Shown piece by piece: positions 9,542 to 18,891 of a DNA stretch of 64,000 bases. The translations under genes were made by a program, and so were the position numbers. Below the pieces are notes generated by a model. That model had not been told where the DNA came from. It saw nothing but the letters and a program-made list of their open reading frames with translations, and did no database searches. Source of the DNA: Nisaea denitrificans DSM 18348 (lineage in GTDB: Bacteria; Pseudomonadota; Alphaproteobacteria; Thalassobaculales; Thalassobaculaceae); the NCBI RefSeq assembly GCF_000426505.1, contig NZ_AUFM01000011.1:620001-684000 (forward strand). Direction: 5' to 3'. Position 1 is the stretch's first letter, and each line of letters opens with the position of its first letter.

Positions 9542-9557
9542 GCGGGTTTATCGGTTC

Positions 9558-9944
<387 letters not shown>

Positions 9945-9949
9945 CTAAG

Positions 9950-9965
9950 AGCATGCTGCATGCCA
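9950..9965 (-). promoter_or_regulatory. sigma-54 (RpoN) promoter of glnB
   Basis: Read on the minus strand the site is TGGCATG-CAGC-ATGCT. This matches the sigma-54 consensus TGGCAYR-N4-YTGCW, with the invariant GG (-24) and GC (-12) ten bases apart. It would place the transcription start about 45 bp before the glnB ATG. The glnBA promoters of related alphaproteobacteria are known to be RpoN/NtrC dependent. I did not find a convincing NtrC palindrome upstream. Confidence 0.75.
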
Positions 9966-10108
9966 GTTAGGGAAAAAATCGTAACCCTTTGAAATCATTA
10001 ATAAGGTGGGATCCTGTTAGGGGCTGCTCAGGCGCTCTTATGCTCCAATTTCACGCACCTGACTAAAAAATAGGCAGCAAAAAAGAGGCAGATCCTCCAC
10101 GGTGCGGC

Positions 10109-11275
10109 CTATGCGAGGCTTTTTCTGATGCGGGCGATGGCCTCGACGATGTTTTCTGTCGAATTGGCGTAGGAGAAGCGGAGATAGCCTTCGCCGAAGC
10201 CGCCAAAGCTGGTGCCGGCGATCACTGCCACGCCGGCTTCCTCCAGAAGTTTTTCCTGCAGCGCCTGCGCTTTCATGCCTGTGCCCTCGATATTCGGGAA
10301 GGCATAGAATGCGCCGCCGGGCTCGATGCAGCGGAATCCGGGAACGTCGTTCAGTTCCTTGACGATCACCTTTCGGCGGGCATCGAAGGCTTTGAGCATT
10401 TCCGAAACGGCGTCCTGGGGACTGGTCAGAGCTTCAAGGCCGGCGAACTGAGCCGCCGTGTTGACGCAGGAATGAATGTTCACACAAAGCTTCTCGGCGT
10501 GCGGGAAGATGTCTTTCGGCCAGACGCTGTAACCTAGGCGCCATCCGGTCATGGCATAGGTCTTGGACCAACCGTCGAGCAGGATAAGGCGATCCGCGAT
10601 TTCGGGATATTGCAGCAGGCTGACATGCTCGCGGCCATCATAAAGCATCTCGCTGTAAATCTCGTCGCTCATGATGGCGACATCCGGCCAGGCCTGCAGA
10701 CCGGCCACCAGTTTGTCGAACTCGGCCCGGGGCACGACGCCGCCGGTCGGGTTGGCCGGGCTGTTGACGATGATCAGCCGGGTCCGCTCGGTAATGCCGG
10801 CCAGAACTTCCTCAGCCGAAAAGGCAAAACCGTTTTCCTCGCGCAACTGGATGGAGACAGCCTTCGCGCCGGAAAACTCGATTGCGGATTGGTAGATTGG
10901 AAAGCCGGGGTCCGGGAACATGATTTCCGCGCCGGGCTCGCCGAAGATCATCATGGCGAGGAACATCGTCACCTTGCCGCCCGGGACGACCAGAACCCGA
11001 CCCGGATCGACGGCAACGCCATGGCGCTTTTCCAGGTTGGCGGCGACCGCTTCGCGCAGGGCGGGAATGCCGTTGGCCGGGGTATAGCCGTGATGTCCGT
11101 CATGCAGGGCCTTGACCGCTGCTTCGACGATGTTGTCCGGGGTGCGGAAGTCGGGCTGGCCAATGCCTAGATTGATGATGCTGCGGCCTTCGGCGGCCAG
11201 TTTGTTGGCTCGCGCCAGAACGGAGAATGCGGTTTCCGTTCCTAGATGGTTAAGTCGTTCCGCGAGCTTGGTCAT
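10109..11275 (-). CDS. PLP-dependent class I/II aminotransferase (aspartate aminotransferase family)
   Basis: The 388-residue enzyme shows the fold-type I signatures NLGIGQPDFRTPD, NSPANPTGG (substrate and PLP contacts), the Asp-Glu pair in MSDEIYSEM and the PLP lysine in LDGWSKTYAMTGWRLGY. The final Arg-containing RFSYANS segment would bind the substrate carboxylate. It probably transfers an amino group between an amino acid and a 2-oxo acid in the cytoplasm; the exact substrate is not decidable. It is divergent from a second aminotransferase gene 205 bp away. Confidence 0.9.
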   Translation of the reverse strand: MTKLAERLNHLGTETAFSVLARANKLAAEGRSIINLGIGQPDFRTPDNIVEAAVKALHDGHHGYTPANGIPALREAVAANLEKRHGVAVDPGRVLVVPGGKVTMFLAMMIFGEPGAEIMFPDPGFPIYQSAIEFSGAKAVSIQLREENGFAFSAEEVLAGITERTRLIIVNSPANPTGGVVPRAEFDKLVAGLQAWPDVAIMSDEIYSEMLYDGREHVSLLQYPEIADRLILLDGWSKTYAMTGWRLGYSVWPKDIFPHAEKLCVNIHSCVNTAAQFAGLEALTSPQDAVSEMLKAFDARRKVIVKELNDVPGFRCIEPGGAFYAFPNIEGTGMKAQALQEKLLEEAGVAVIAGTSFGGFGEGYLRFSYANSTENIVEAIARIRKSLA

Positions 11276-11479
11276 AACCCTGTTCCTTCCGATTTTATCG
11301 GGAATTTATTTATTTCGGTGATGCCCTTATAGCGGTGTGGAAAGGGCCGCTCAATTGGCAGTTTCGTCGCGTGCAATGCGTGTTGCGTTGCAGCACCGTC
11401 GCGGGGGCCTTGCATTGGCCGCAACCTTGGGCTAAGCGCCATTCCTCTCTTTATTACGGAATGCTTCGGAGTCGCGCCA

Positions 11480-12643
11480 ATGAAGCCTGCAAACAGCCTC
11501 TTGTCCTCATTCGGAACAACCGTATTCGAGGTCATGTCGCGTCTGGCGATCGAGCACGACTCCATCAATCTCGGGCAGGGGTTCCCCGACGACAATGGCC
11601 CGGACGCGGTTTTGCAGCAGGCGTCGAAATTTCTGTTCGACCGGCCGAACCAGTATCCGCCGATGCTTGGTGTTCCGGAACTGCGGCAAGCAGTCGCCGA
11701 TCACAACAAGCAGTTCTACGATCTTGATGTGGATTGGCAGACCGAGGTCATGGTCAGCACCGGGGCAACCGAAGGGCTAGCGGCCTGTTTCTTCGGTCTG
11801 ATCGAGCCGGGTGACGAGGTCGTGCTGATCGAGCCGACATACGATTGCTACCTGCCGATCATCAAGCGGGCAGGGGGCATTCCGAAGGTGGTGACCCTCC
11901 GCCCGCCGGAATGGAAGCTTGATATCGCGGCTTTCAAGGCTGCTTTCAGCGAGAAAACCAAGCTAGTGGTTCTGAATTCGCCGATGAACCCCGCCTCAAA
12001 AGTGTTTGCCGAGACCGAGCTGAAAGCGATTGCCGAGACCGTAATCGAGCACGATTGCTATGCCGTTTGTGACGAGGTTTACGAGCACATGGCCTTCGAC
12101 GGCCGCCGGCACCATCCGCTGATGACATTGCCGGGAATGCGTGAGCGCTCCGTCCGGATCGGGTCCGCAGGCAAGACCTTTTCAGTGACCGGCTGGAAGG
12201 TCGGTTATGTGACCGCACCGGCGGAGCTGCTGCAGCCTATTTCCAAGGCACATCAGTTTCTGGTCTTCACGACGGCGCCGAACCTGCAGCGCGCTGTTGC
12301 CTTTGGTCTTGGTCAGGATGACAGCTATTTCAACGGGCTGCGGGATACGATGCAAGGCAAGCGGGATCGTCTTGCCGATGGGTTGAGCGGGATCAACGGG
12401 TTCGATTGCGTTCAGTGCGAAGGCACTTATTTTCAGTTCGTCGATATTTCCGGACTTGGCTTTGACGGAGACGACGCCGCGTTCTGCCGCCATATCACGA
12501 CCGAAGCCGGGGTCACGGCCCTGCCGGTCAGCGGCTTTTACTCCGGCGAGGCGTCAAAGAATTTCATCCGTTTTTGCTTCGCCAAACAGGACGCCATTCT
12601 TGATGAGGCGGTCGGCCGGTTGGCCGCGCATTTCGGCGGCTGA
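11480..12643 (+). CDS. PLP-dependent aminotransferase, kynurenine/methionine aminotransferase-like
   Basis: The 387-residue protein has the pattern of the KAT/YbdL branch: NLGQGFPDDNGPD near the N-terminus, NQYPPMLGVPELRQAV, NSPMNPASKVF, the VCDEVYEHM segment and the PLP lysine in SAGKTFSVTGWKVGY. These enzymes transaminate methionine, glutamine, kynurenine or aromatic amino acids. The substrate here is open. Its start ATG lies close to a divergent aminotransferase gene; tRNA-His follows downstream. Confidence 0.88.
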   Translation: MKPANSLLSSFGTTVFEVMSRLAIEHDSINLGQGFPDDNGPDAVLQQASKFLFDRPNQYPPMLGVPELRQAVADHNKQFYDLDVDWQTEVMVSTGATEGLAACFFGLIEPGDEVVLIEPTYDCYLPIIKRAGGIPKVVTLRPPEWKLDIAAFKAAFSEKTKLVVLNSPMNPASKVFAETELKAIAETVIEHDCYAVCDEVYEHMAFDGRRHHPLMTLPGMRERSVRIGSAGKTFSVTGWKVGYVTAPAELLQPISKAHQFLVFTTAPNLQRAVAFGLGQDDSYFNGLRDTMQGKRDRLADGLSGINGFDCVQCEGTYFQFVDISGLGFDGDDAAFCRHITTEAGVTALPVSGFYSGEASKNFIRFCFAKQDAILDEAVGRLAAHFGG

Positions 12644-12674
12644 AAAGAACCGGCATTACGACGCGGTAAACCGG

Positions 12675-12703
12675 TTGACGAGCCTGCTATGTTACAGTAG
12701 GTA
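12675..12703 (+). promoter_or_regulatory. candidate promoter of tRNA-His
   Basis: TTGACG at 12675-12680 is separated by 17 bp from a weak -10 TAGGTA at 12698-12703. The -35 element matches well, the -10 poorly. The predicted start would lie about 25 bp before the tRNA. Confidence 0.4.
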
Positions 12704-12736
12704 AACGGCCCTCGCGATTAAGCGAGCGGACTTGTG

Positions 12737-12813
12737 GCGGGTGTAGCTCAGCTGGTTAGAGCGCCAGATTGTGGATCTGGAGGTCGTGGGTTCAAGACCC
12801 ATCACTCGCCCCA
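12737..12813 (+). tRNA. tRNA-His (anticodon GTG)
   Basis: A complete cloverleaf is visible: acceptor GCGGGTG pairs with CACTCGC, D-arm TAGCTCAGCTGGTTAGAGC, anticodon stem CCAGA/TCTGG with loop TTGTGGA, T-arm GTGGG TTCAAGA CCCAT. CCA is encoded. The preceding G at 12736 can serve as the G-1 that identifies tRNA-His and pairs with C73. Confidence 0.97.
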
Positions 12814-12824
12814 CTCCCTCTTTT

Positions 12825-13208
12825 CTAAGTACCTTCTACCGAACGGGCTCCGGCAACACCGAGAGTGAGCCATCCGAGCATGAAGGACATGCCCCCATAC
12901 GGGGCGAGCGCCGTCGGCGTGGCGCCTCCGCTGAATGCGCTGGCATAGAGCGATCCCGAGAAAAGCAGCATCCCGAGCAGGAACAGGCAGGCGCTTGCCG
13001 TGGGCAATGGTGAGGCTTTACGCCCGTTGAGCAGTAATGCGGCGGCTATCCCCGATAAATGAACCAGATGATAGAGCAGGGCGCTGGCAAACCGATCATG
13101 GGCGACGCTGTCGAACCCGGCCGCATGTGCGCCGTAAGCACCAATGCCGACGGCAACGAGACCGGCGAGGCCGAGGGCGATCCAGAGGGCACGGTTCAGG
13201 GCTGTCAT
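12825..13208 (-). CDS. DUF423 family small membrane protein (YgdD-like)
   Basis: The 127-residue protein has four predicted membrane helices and begins [20 protein letters not shown], with the DUF423 signature GAYGAHA near residue 25 and a closing [12 protein letters not shown]. Function is unknown; the family is widespread in bacterial inner membranes. I chose the inner ATG at 13208 because AGGA lies seven bases upstream and family members begin at this position; the longer frame would add 38 non-hydrophobic residues. It is divergent from the NAD(P)HX repair gene. Confidence 0.85.
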   Translation of the reverse strand: MTALNRALWIALGLAGLVAVGIGAYGAHAAGFDSVAHDRFASALLYHLVHLSGIAAALLLNGRKASPLPTASACLFLLGMLLFSGSLYASAFSGGATPTALAPYGGMSFMLGWLTLGVAGARSVEGT

Positions 13209-13322
13209 CGGGATTTCCTGAGCTTGTTGTGAGCGTGGTGACTGGACCAGCGCGGATTTACCGCATTCCATGACCGGCACTCTCGTCCTATCCTCCGCCC
13301 AACTCAAGGGCTGGAGAGGCAT

Positions 13323-14831
13323 GTGGACGATCTGACGCTGCTCAGTGTCGAGGAAATGGGTGAGGCGGACCGGATAACCATTCGCGGCGGTACGCCCGGT
13401 ATTGAGTTGATGGAAACCGCCGGCGGGACCGTCTCTGATGCTATTGCTGCCCGGTTTACGCCGCGCAGGACACTCGTCGTCTGTGGTCCCGGGAACAATG
13501 GAGGTGACGGTTTTGTCGTCGCACGATTGCTGCGGGAGCGGGGCTGGGACGTCGAGCTGACGCTGTTGGGGAAGCGTGAGGACCTACGGGGTGACGCTGC
13601 GCTTGCTGCTGCAAAGTGGGATGGCCAGGTTGCCGCGTTGACGCCTGACCTGCTTGATGGGGTTGAGTTGCTGGTCGATGCGCTTTTTGGCGCCGGACTG
13701 GCGCGCGATATTGGCGGTGTTGCGTTCGATTTCCTGGCGCGTGCCGAGTCGATGGTGTGCGACGGAGCTCTGACGTCTGTTGCTGTCGATATGCCGAGCG
13801 GCGTCGATGGGAACACCGGCGCCGTGCGTGGGGTCGCTCTCCCGGCTGTGATGACAGTTACGTTCTTCCGCAAGAAGCCGGGGCATATGCTTTATCCGGG
13901 ACGCGCCCTGTCGGGGGAACTCGTCGTTACCGATATCGGGATCAGGGCGGACGTGCTGCGCGAGATCGTTCCCGCCACTTTCGAGAACGCGCGGGAGCTG
14001 TGGGCTTTGGTCCTGCCCCGGCCGCATGCTTCGAGCCATAAATATACCCGCGGCCACGCTGTTATAAGCGGGGGAGAAATGACGGGGGCCGGGCGTCTTG
14101 CCGCGCGGGCTGCACGCCGGGCCGGGGCCGGACTGTTGACTGTTGTGGCGCCCTCGAGCTTGTGTCCGCTGTTTTCCGCCGACGCGCCGGGCGTTATTAC
14201 GGCGCCGGCCGATGATGTTGCGGCATTCAGCAGCCTGTTGGAGGACGCCCGCAAGAATGCTGTCCTGGTGGGGCCGGGGCATGGTGTTTCAGAACATACG
14301 CGGTCAATTGCTGAGGCAGCGCTCCGGGCGGAGCGGACTATTGTGCTTGATGCGGATGCGCTTACGGTTTTCGCTGGAGAGGCAGAGGCTCTCTCCAGCA
14401 TGATCCAGGCACCTGCCGTGTTGACTCCGCATCAAGGTGAGTTTGCCCGCCTGTTTCCTGATTTTTCCGGTAGCAAGCTGGAGATGGCGCGCGCGGCTGC
14501 TGAGCTGGTTGGCGCCGTCGTTGTTTTGAAAGGGCCTGACACGGTGATTGCCGCGCCGGACGGCCGGTCGGCGATCAATGGCAATGCGCCGCCGTGGTTG
14601 GCGACGGGGGGAACCGGTGATGTACTCGCAGGCACGATCCTTGGGTTGTTGACACAAGGCATGCCCGCTTTCGAAGCGGCTGCAGCCGCGGTTTGGCTCA
14701 ATGGAGCGGCGGCCAGCCGGTTCGGGCCGGGCCTGATCGCTGAAGATTTGCCAGAAATTTTTCCGCGGATATTCGCCGAAGATCTCCGATGGTCGGAGAT
14801 TTCCTCAAATTCTTCACCAAGAGAGCGTTGA
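13323..14831 (+). CDS. nnr: bifunctional NAD(P)H-hydrate epimerase / ADP-dependent dehydratase
   Basis: This 502-residue fusion repairs hydrated NADH and NADPH. The N-terminal YjeF epimerase domain (about 1-210) contains VCGPGNNGGDGFVVARLL and AVDMPSGVDGNTG. The C-terminal ribokinase-like dehydratase domain (about 225-490) contains VGPGHG, TPHQGEFARLF, VVLKGPDTVIA and ATGGTGDVLAGTI. The length equals that of the E. coli fusion. The GTG start is supported by GGAGAGG just upstream and by the normal family start LLSVEEMGEAD. The malonyl-CoA decarboxylase gene follows 31 bp later. Confidence 0.93.
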   Translation: MDDLTLLSVEEMGEADRITIRGGTPGIELMETAGGTVSDAIAARFTPRRTLVVCGPGNNGGDGFVVARLLRERGWDVELTLLGKREDLRGDAALAAAKWDGQVAALTPDLLDGVELLVDALFGAGLARDIGGVAFDFLARAESMVCDGALTSVAVDMPSGVDGNTGAVRGVALPAVMTVTFFRKKPGHMLYPGRALSGELVVTDIGIRADVLREIVPATFENARELWALVLPRPHASSHKYTRGHAVISGGEMTGAGRLAARAARRAGAGLLTVVAPSSLCPLFSADAPGVITAPADDVAAFSSLLEDARKNAVLVGPGHGVSEHTRSIAEAALRAERTIVLDADALTVFAGEAEALSSMIQAPAVLTPHQGEFARLFPDFSGSKLEMARAAAELVGAVVVLKGPDTVIAAPDGRSAINGNAPPWLATGGTGDVLAGTILGLLTQGMPAFEAAAAAVWLNGAAASRFGPGLIAEDLPEIFPRIFAEDLRWSEISSNSSPRER

Positions 14832-14862
14832 AGGTAGCGCGCAGCTGGGCCATCTTTTGAAA

Positions 14863-16281
14863 ATGCCAAACGATCAAGCGACTAGTTTCATCGACCGGAC
14901 CCTGACCAACCTGCGCCATGCATGGTCAGGGCTTTCGGATTCAACGCGTCACATGTTCTCCGGCTTGCCACGCCCGGATCTTCCCGATGAGGATCTGGAG
15001 CGCGTGCGCCAGCAGATGGAAGATTGCCTGACGGTGCGCGCGGACGAGGTTTCCGCACGGGCCCGCGCGGCAGATCTCGGCAGGATGTATCTGGCGCTTG
15101 AGCCAACCGGACAGCTCCGTTTCCTCAAGCTTCTGGCGGAGAATTACGGTGTCGACCGTACCGCCGTCGATACGGCCATCGACGGCGTTAAGGCTGCCAA
15201 GGACGATAAGGGTCGGGAGAAAGCGGAAGCCATCTTGCGCCGCGCTCTTGAACCGCGCTGGCGCGGACTGCTCAAGCGTTTCACGACACTGCCGGAAGGC
15301 GTGAAGTTTCTCGTCGACATGCGGGTGGTGATGCTCGATTACGCTCGTGCCGAGCCGGCGATCAAGGCGCTCTCGGACGACCTGCGAGAGATGCTGAGCG
15401 CTTGGTTCGATGTCGGCCTTCTGGAGCTGAAACTGATCACATGGGAAAGCCCGGCGGCGATTCTCGAAAAACTGATCGCCTATGAAGCGGTGCACGAGAT
15501 CCGTTCATGGGACGATCTGAAAAACCGACTCGATTCCGATCGGCGATGTTTCGCATACTTTCACCCGGCGATGCCGCACGAGCCGTTGATTTTTGTGGAA
15601 GTCGCGCTGGTGCCTGAGATGGCGGCCAATGTGCACGACATTCTCGATGCAAATGCGCCGATGGGCGATGTCTCGGCAGCCACCACGGCGATCTTCTACT
15701 CGATATCCAATGCGCAAAAGGGGCTTGTCGGCATCAGTTTCGGCAACTTCCTGATCAAGAGGGTCGTCGAGCTGCTGAAGCACGACGTGCCGAATTTGAA
15801 GAAATTTGCGACCCTGTCACCGATTCCGGGATTTGGTAAATGGTCGGCGCAGATACTGGATGAAGACGCCTTCGAGTTGACCAACGCGGAGCGTAAGGCC
15901 CTTTCCCCGCTTGTGGATGGCAAGAGCGATGGTGAGCGGCTGAAATCCGCCTTGGGACGCCCGGACTGGTATCAGGATGAGCCGTTGGCGGCTGCCTTGA
16001 AGATGCCGGTGAGCCGTATGGCGGCACATTATCTCCACGGGGAGCGCCGTCCGGATGGCAAGGCCAAGGACCCGGTTGCACATTTCCATCTATCGAACGG
16101 TGCCCGCATGGAGCGGCTTAACTGGCTTGGGGACACATCCCCAAAAGGCCTCTCCCAAGCCCATGGGATGATGATCAATTATCTGTATCGGGTGAGCGAC
16201 ATCGAGAGTAATAGCGGAGCCTATTCCTCCTCCGGGAAAATCGCGGTCTCTTCCTCAGTGAAACCGTTACTCCGCGACTGA
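14863..16281 (+). CDS. malonyl-CoA decarboxylase
   Basis: The 472-residue protein has an N-terminal helical domain and a GNAT-like catalytic domain with YFHPAMPHEPLIFVEVAL, ISNAQKGLVGISFGNFLIK, LKKFATLSPIPGF and the C-terminal signature HFHLSNGARMERLNWLGDTS followed by GMMINYLY. The family converts malonyl-CoA to acetyl-CoA and CO2. The role could be malonate use or control of malonyl-CoA level. The ATG at 14863 is chosen over a TTG two codons earlier. The start is close behind the NAD(P)HX repair gene, so co-transcription is possible. Confidence 0.92.
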   Translation: MPNDQATSFIDRTLTNLRHAWSGLSDSTRHMFSGLPRPDLPDEDLERVRQQMEDCLTVRADEVSARARAADLGRMYLALEPTGQLRFLKLLAENYGVDRTAVDTAIDGVKAAKDDKGREKAEAILRRALEPRWRGLLKRFTTLPEGVKFLVDMRVVMLDYARAEPAIKALSDDLREMLSAWFDVGLLELKLITWESPAAILEKLIAYEAVHEIRSWDDLKNRLDSDRRCFAYFHPAMPHEPLIFVEVALVPEMAANVHDILDANAPMGDVSAATTAIFYSISNAQKGLVGISFGNFLIKRVVELLKHDVPNLKKFATLSPIPGFGKWSAQILDEDAFELTNAERKALSPLVDGKSDGERLKSALGRPDWYQDEPLAAALKMPVSRMAAHYLHGERRPDGKAKDPVAHFHLSNGARMERLNWLGDTSPKGLSQAHGMMINYLYRVSDIESNSGAYSSSGKIAVSSSVKPLLRD

Positions 16282-16292
16282 AGCCATAACTG

Positions 16293-16321
16293 TTGACGTG
16301 CCGGGCCGGTTCGGATAGCCA
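16293..16321 (+). promoter_or_regulatory. candidate promoter of tRNA-Leu
   Basis: TTGACG at 16293-16298, a 17-bp spacer and the weak -10 TAGCCA at 16316-16321 lie about 50 bp before the tRNA. The same TTGACG-type -35 precedes tRNA-His and resembles that of tRNA-Asp. Confidence 0.35.
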
Positions 16322-16368
16322 TGCCGGTCCTATACGACATGGCGCCTCCATGGACGCCAAGAAGGCTC

Positions 16369-16453
<85 letters not shown>

Positions 16454-16516
16454 TCGGACAGGCCATGGCGCGAGTATCGTGGGCGAACGCAGACGAAGCA
16501 GATTGAGCGAAAACCA

Positions 16517-18004
16517 ATGCAGGTTACTGAAACTTCCTCCGAAGGCCTGAAGCGCGAATTCCAGGTCGTGATTCCCGCCGAGACGATTAACGGCGAGGTT
16601 GATGCGCGTCTGACGCAGCTAGCCCCGACCATCAACATGCCGGGCTTCCGCCCGGGTAAGGTTCCCGTCGCGCTCCTGAAGAAGCGTTACGGCCCTTCCG
16701 TGATGGGCGAAGTGCTGGAGAAGACCGTCAACGAGACGTCTCAGAAGACTCTCGACGAGCGCGATCTCCGGGCAGCAACGCAGCCGCAGATCGAGATCAC
16801 CAAATTCGACGAAGGTGGCGATCTCGAATTCAGCATGGTGGTCGACATCATGCCGGAAATCACTCCGATCGATTTCTCGACCCTTGAGATCGAGCGTCTG
16901 ACCGCAGAGCCGAGCGATGCTGATCTGGATGAGGCTATCGGCAAGCTCGCGACCCAGCACAAGAGCTCCGAGCCGATCAAGCGCAAGCGGAAGTCCAAGT
17001 CCGGTGACACCGTTGTCATCAACTTCAAGGGCATGGTCGACGGCGTCGCATTTGATGGCGGTACTGCCGAAGGCCATCATCTGGAACTCGGCTCGGGCAC
17101 CTTTATCCCGGGCTTTGAAGACCAGCTGATCGGTGTGAATGCTGAAGACAAGCTCGACGTGAAGGTTACCTTCCCGGAAGATTACGGCCAGGCCACCCTG
17201 GCGGGTAAGGAAGCGATCTTCGAGACCGAAGTCATCGAGATCCGCGAGACCACCGACCCGAAGATTGATGACGAGTTCGCCAAGCTGTTCGGCATGGACG
17301 ATCTCGACACCCTGAAGGAAGCGATCAAGGGCCAGCTGTCGCAGGAATATGTCGGCGCCGCCCGGACCAAACTGAAGCGGACTCTGCTCGATACGCTTGA
17401 GAAGCAGCATTCCTTCGAAGTGCCGGAAGGCATGGTGCAGGCTGAATATGACGCGATCTGTCAGGCTGTGAAGCCGCAGCAGCACGACCACGACCATGAT
17501 CACGACCACGACCATGATCACGACCACGACCACGACCACGCGCATGCTGCTGACGAGTCGCTCAGCGACGAAGAAAAGGCTGAATATCGCGGCATCGCCG
17601 AACGCCGGGTTCGTCTCGGTCTCCTGCTGCAGGAAGTCGGCCGCCTGAACAACATTTCGATCGGTGACGAGGAAGTCGCTCGGGCGATCTATCAGGAAGC
17701 CACCAAATATCCGGGTCAGGAACAGCAGGTCGTGCAGTTCTACCAGCAGAACGCCCAGGCTCAGGCCAACATCCGGGCGCCGCTGCTTGAGGACAAGATT
17801 GTCGACTTCATTGTCGAGATGGCCAAGGTGACCGACAAGACGGTTGCTGCGGAAGATCTCTTCAAGGAAGACGAAGACGATTCGGCCTCTGAGGAAAAGC
17901 CGGCGAAGAAGGCTGCGGCCAAAGAGCCGGCTGCGAAAAAGAAAGCACCGGCGAAAAAGCCTGCTGCGAAAACGAAAAAAACAGACGACGCTGCGGAAGG
18001 GTAG
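16517..18004 (+). CDS. tig: trigger factor with an internal (His-Asp)9 tract
   Basis: This 495-residue ribosome-associated chaperone has the usual order: N-terminal ribosome-binding domain with the signature GFRPGKVPVALLKKRYG (about 41-57), an FKBP-type prolyl isomerase domain (GDTVVINFKGMVDGVAFDGG, about 158-245) and the C-terminal chaperone arms. An insert of nine His-Asp pairs followed by HAHA occupies residues 323-344, within the C-terminal arms after EGMVQAEYDAICQ. The last 35 residues form a Lys/Ala/Pro-rich tail. Neither is part of the E. coli protein. The His tract could bind metal ions (inference, by analogy with the His-rich tail of SlyD). The ATG at 16517 fits the family start MQVTET; clpP follows closely. 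Confidence 0.95.
   Translation: MQVTETSSEGLKREFQVVIPAETINGEVDARLTQLAPTINMPGFRPGKVPVALLKKRYGPSVMGEVLEKTVNETSQKTLDERDLRAATQPQIEITKFDEGGDLEFSMVVDIMPEITPIDFSTLEIERLTAEPSDADLDEAIGKLATQHKSSEPIKRKRKSKSGDTVVINFKGMVDGVAFDGGTAEGHHLELGSGTFIPGFEDQLIGVNAEDKLDVKVTFPEDYGQATLAGKEAIFETEVIEIRETTDPKIDDEFAKLFGMDDLDTLKEAIKGQLSQEYVGAARTKLKRTLLDTLEKQHSFEVPEGMVQAEYDAICQAVKPQQHDHDHDHDHDHDHDHDHDHAHAADESLSDEEKAEYRGIAERRVRLGLLLQEVGRLNNISIGDEEVARAIYQEATKYPGQEQQVVQFYQQNAQAQANIRAPLLEDKIVDFIVEMAKVTDKTVAAEDLFKEDEDDSASEEKPAKKAAAKEPAAKKKAPAKKPAAKTKKTDDAAEG
17483..17536 (+). repeat. 18-bp tandem repeat coding for (His-Asp)9 in tig
   Basis: The unit CACGACCACGACCATGAT is present twice perfectly and a third time with two synonymous C-for-T changes, giving nine CAY-GAY pairs. 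It stays in frame and is followed by CACGCGCATGCT (HAHA). The identity of the units points to recent slippage or duplication. Confidence 0.95.
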
Positions 18005-18075
18005 TCATCAGGGGCTGAACGTCCCATATGCTGATTACCAACCGATTGCGACGTAACCCGATGAAGGCCGACACA

Positions 18076-18717
18076 ATGCATGATCCCGCAGAGATCTATA
18101 TGAACTCCTTGGTCCCCATGGTGGTCGAACAGACCAACCGCGGGGAGCGGGCCTACGATATCTATTCCCGCTTGCTGAAAGAGCGGATCATCTTTGTTGT
18201 CGGCCCAATCAACGACGCGATCTCCAGCGTCGTCTGCGCTCAGCTTCTGTATCTGGAAGCTGAGAATCCGAAAAAAGACATCTCCATGTACATCAACTCT
18301 CCGGGCGGGGTCGTAACCTCAGGCTTGGCGATGTACGACACGATGGAATACATCCGGCCGGACGTCTCGACTGTCTGCATCGGGCAGGCGGCTTCCATGG
18401 GCTCTCTGCTGCTTACTGCGGGTGCTGCCGGTAAGCGTTATTGCCTGCCGAATGCGAAAATAATGATCCATCAGCCGTCCGGCGGATTCCAGGGGCAGGC
18501 CAGCGATATCGAGATTCATGCCCGCGAAATCCTCAAGACACGTGCGCGCCTGAACGAAATCTACGTGAAACATACCGGCCGCAAGGTCGAAGATATTGAA
18601 TCGGGTATGGAACGCGATAATTTCATGGTGCCTGAGGAAGCCAAAAAGTTCGGCTTGATCGACGAAGTCGTTGATAAACGGCCTCTCGATGCCAAGGAAG
18701 ACGACGCCAAGAGCTGA
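18076..18717 (+). CDS. clpP: ATP-dependent Clp protease proteolytic subunit
   Basis: This 213-residue serine protease has the catalytic serine in [11 protein letters not shown], the histidine in MIHQPSGG and the conserved N-terminus [20 protein letters not shown]. Fourteen subunits form the chamber that degrades substrates unfolded by ClpX or ClpA. The ATG at 18076 is chosen because GAAGG lies eight bases upstream and family members begin MHDP- or MRDP-; in-frame ATGs at 18061 and 18028 are less likely. It lies between tig and clpX, a common arrangement. Confidence 0.95.
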   Translation: MHDPAEIYMNSLVPMVVEQTNRGERAYDIYSRLLKERIIFVVGPINDAISSVVCAQLLYLEAENPKKDISMYINSPGGVVTSGLAMYDTMEYIRPDVSTVCIGQAASMGSLLLTAGAAGKRYCLPNAKIMIHQPSGGFQGQASDIEIHAREILKTRARLNEIYVKHTGRKVEDIESGMERDNFMVPEEAKKFGLIDEVVDKRPLDAKEDDAKS

Positions 18718-18891
18718 TTGACCGGGAACGAGAATGGCCCCGCCCGAGATGGCTGACGGGGGTGTTCTGCGGCATGGCCGCACCGGGTTCTACAGCCGTT
18801 GTCTGGCATGACGTGATTTTTTCACGTTGTGCGGCTTCGGCGCCTTTGGCTAACATGACCATTCAGCCGTCCCGTAACGAATGTGGATAAG

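Noticed and set aside
16619-17545. 308-codon frame opposite tig beginning with Val/Met repeats
   Set aside because: The repeated start (MRVVVVVVVIMVVVV) is the reverse reading of the His-Asp tract, not a membrane protein.
17480-17550. CRISPR-like or microsatellite repeat array
   Set aside because: The repeat lies in frame inside tig and codes for His-Asp; there are no spacers.
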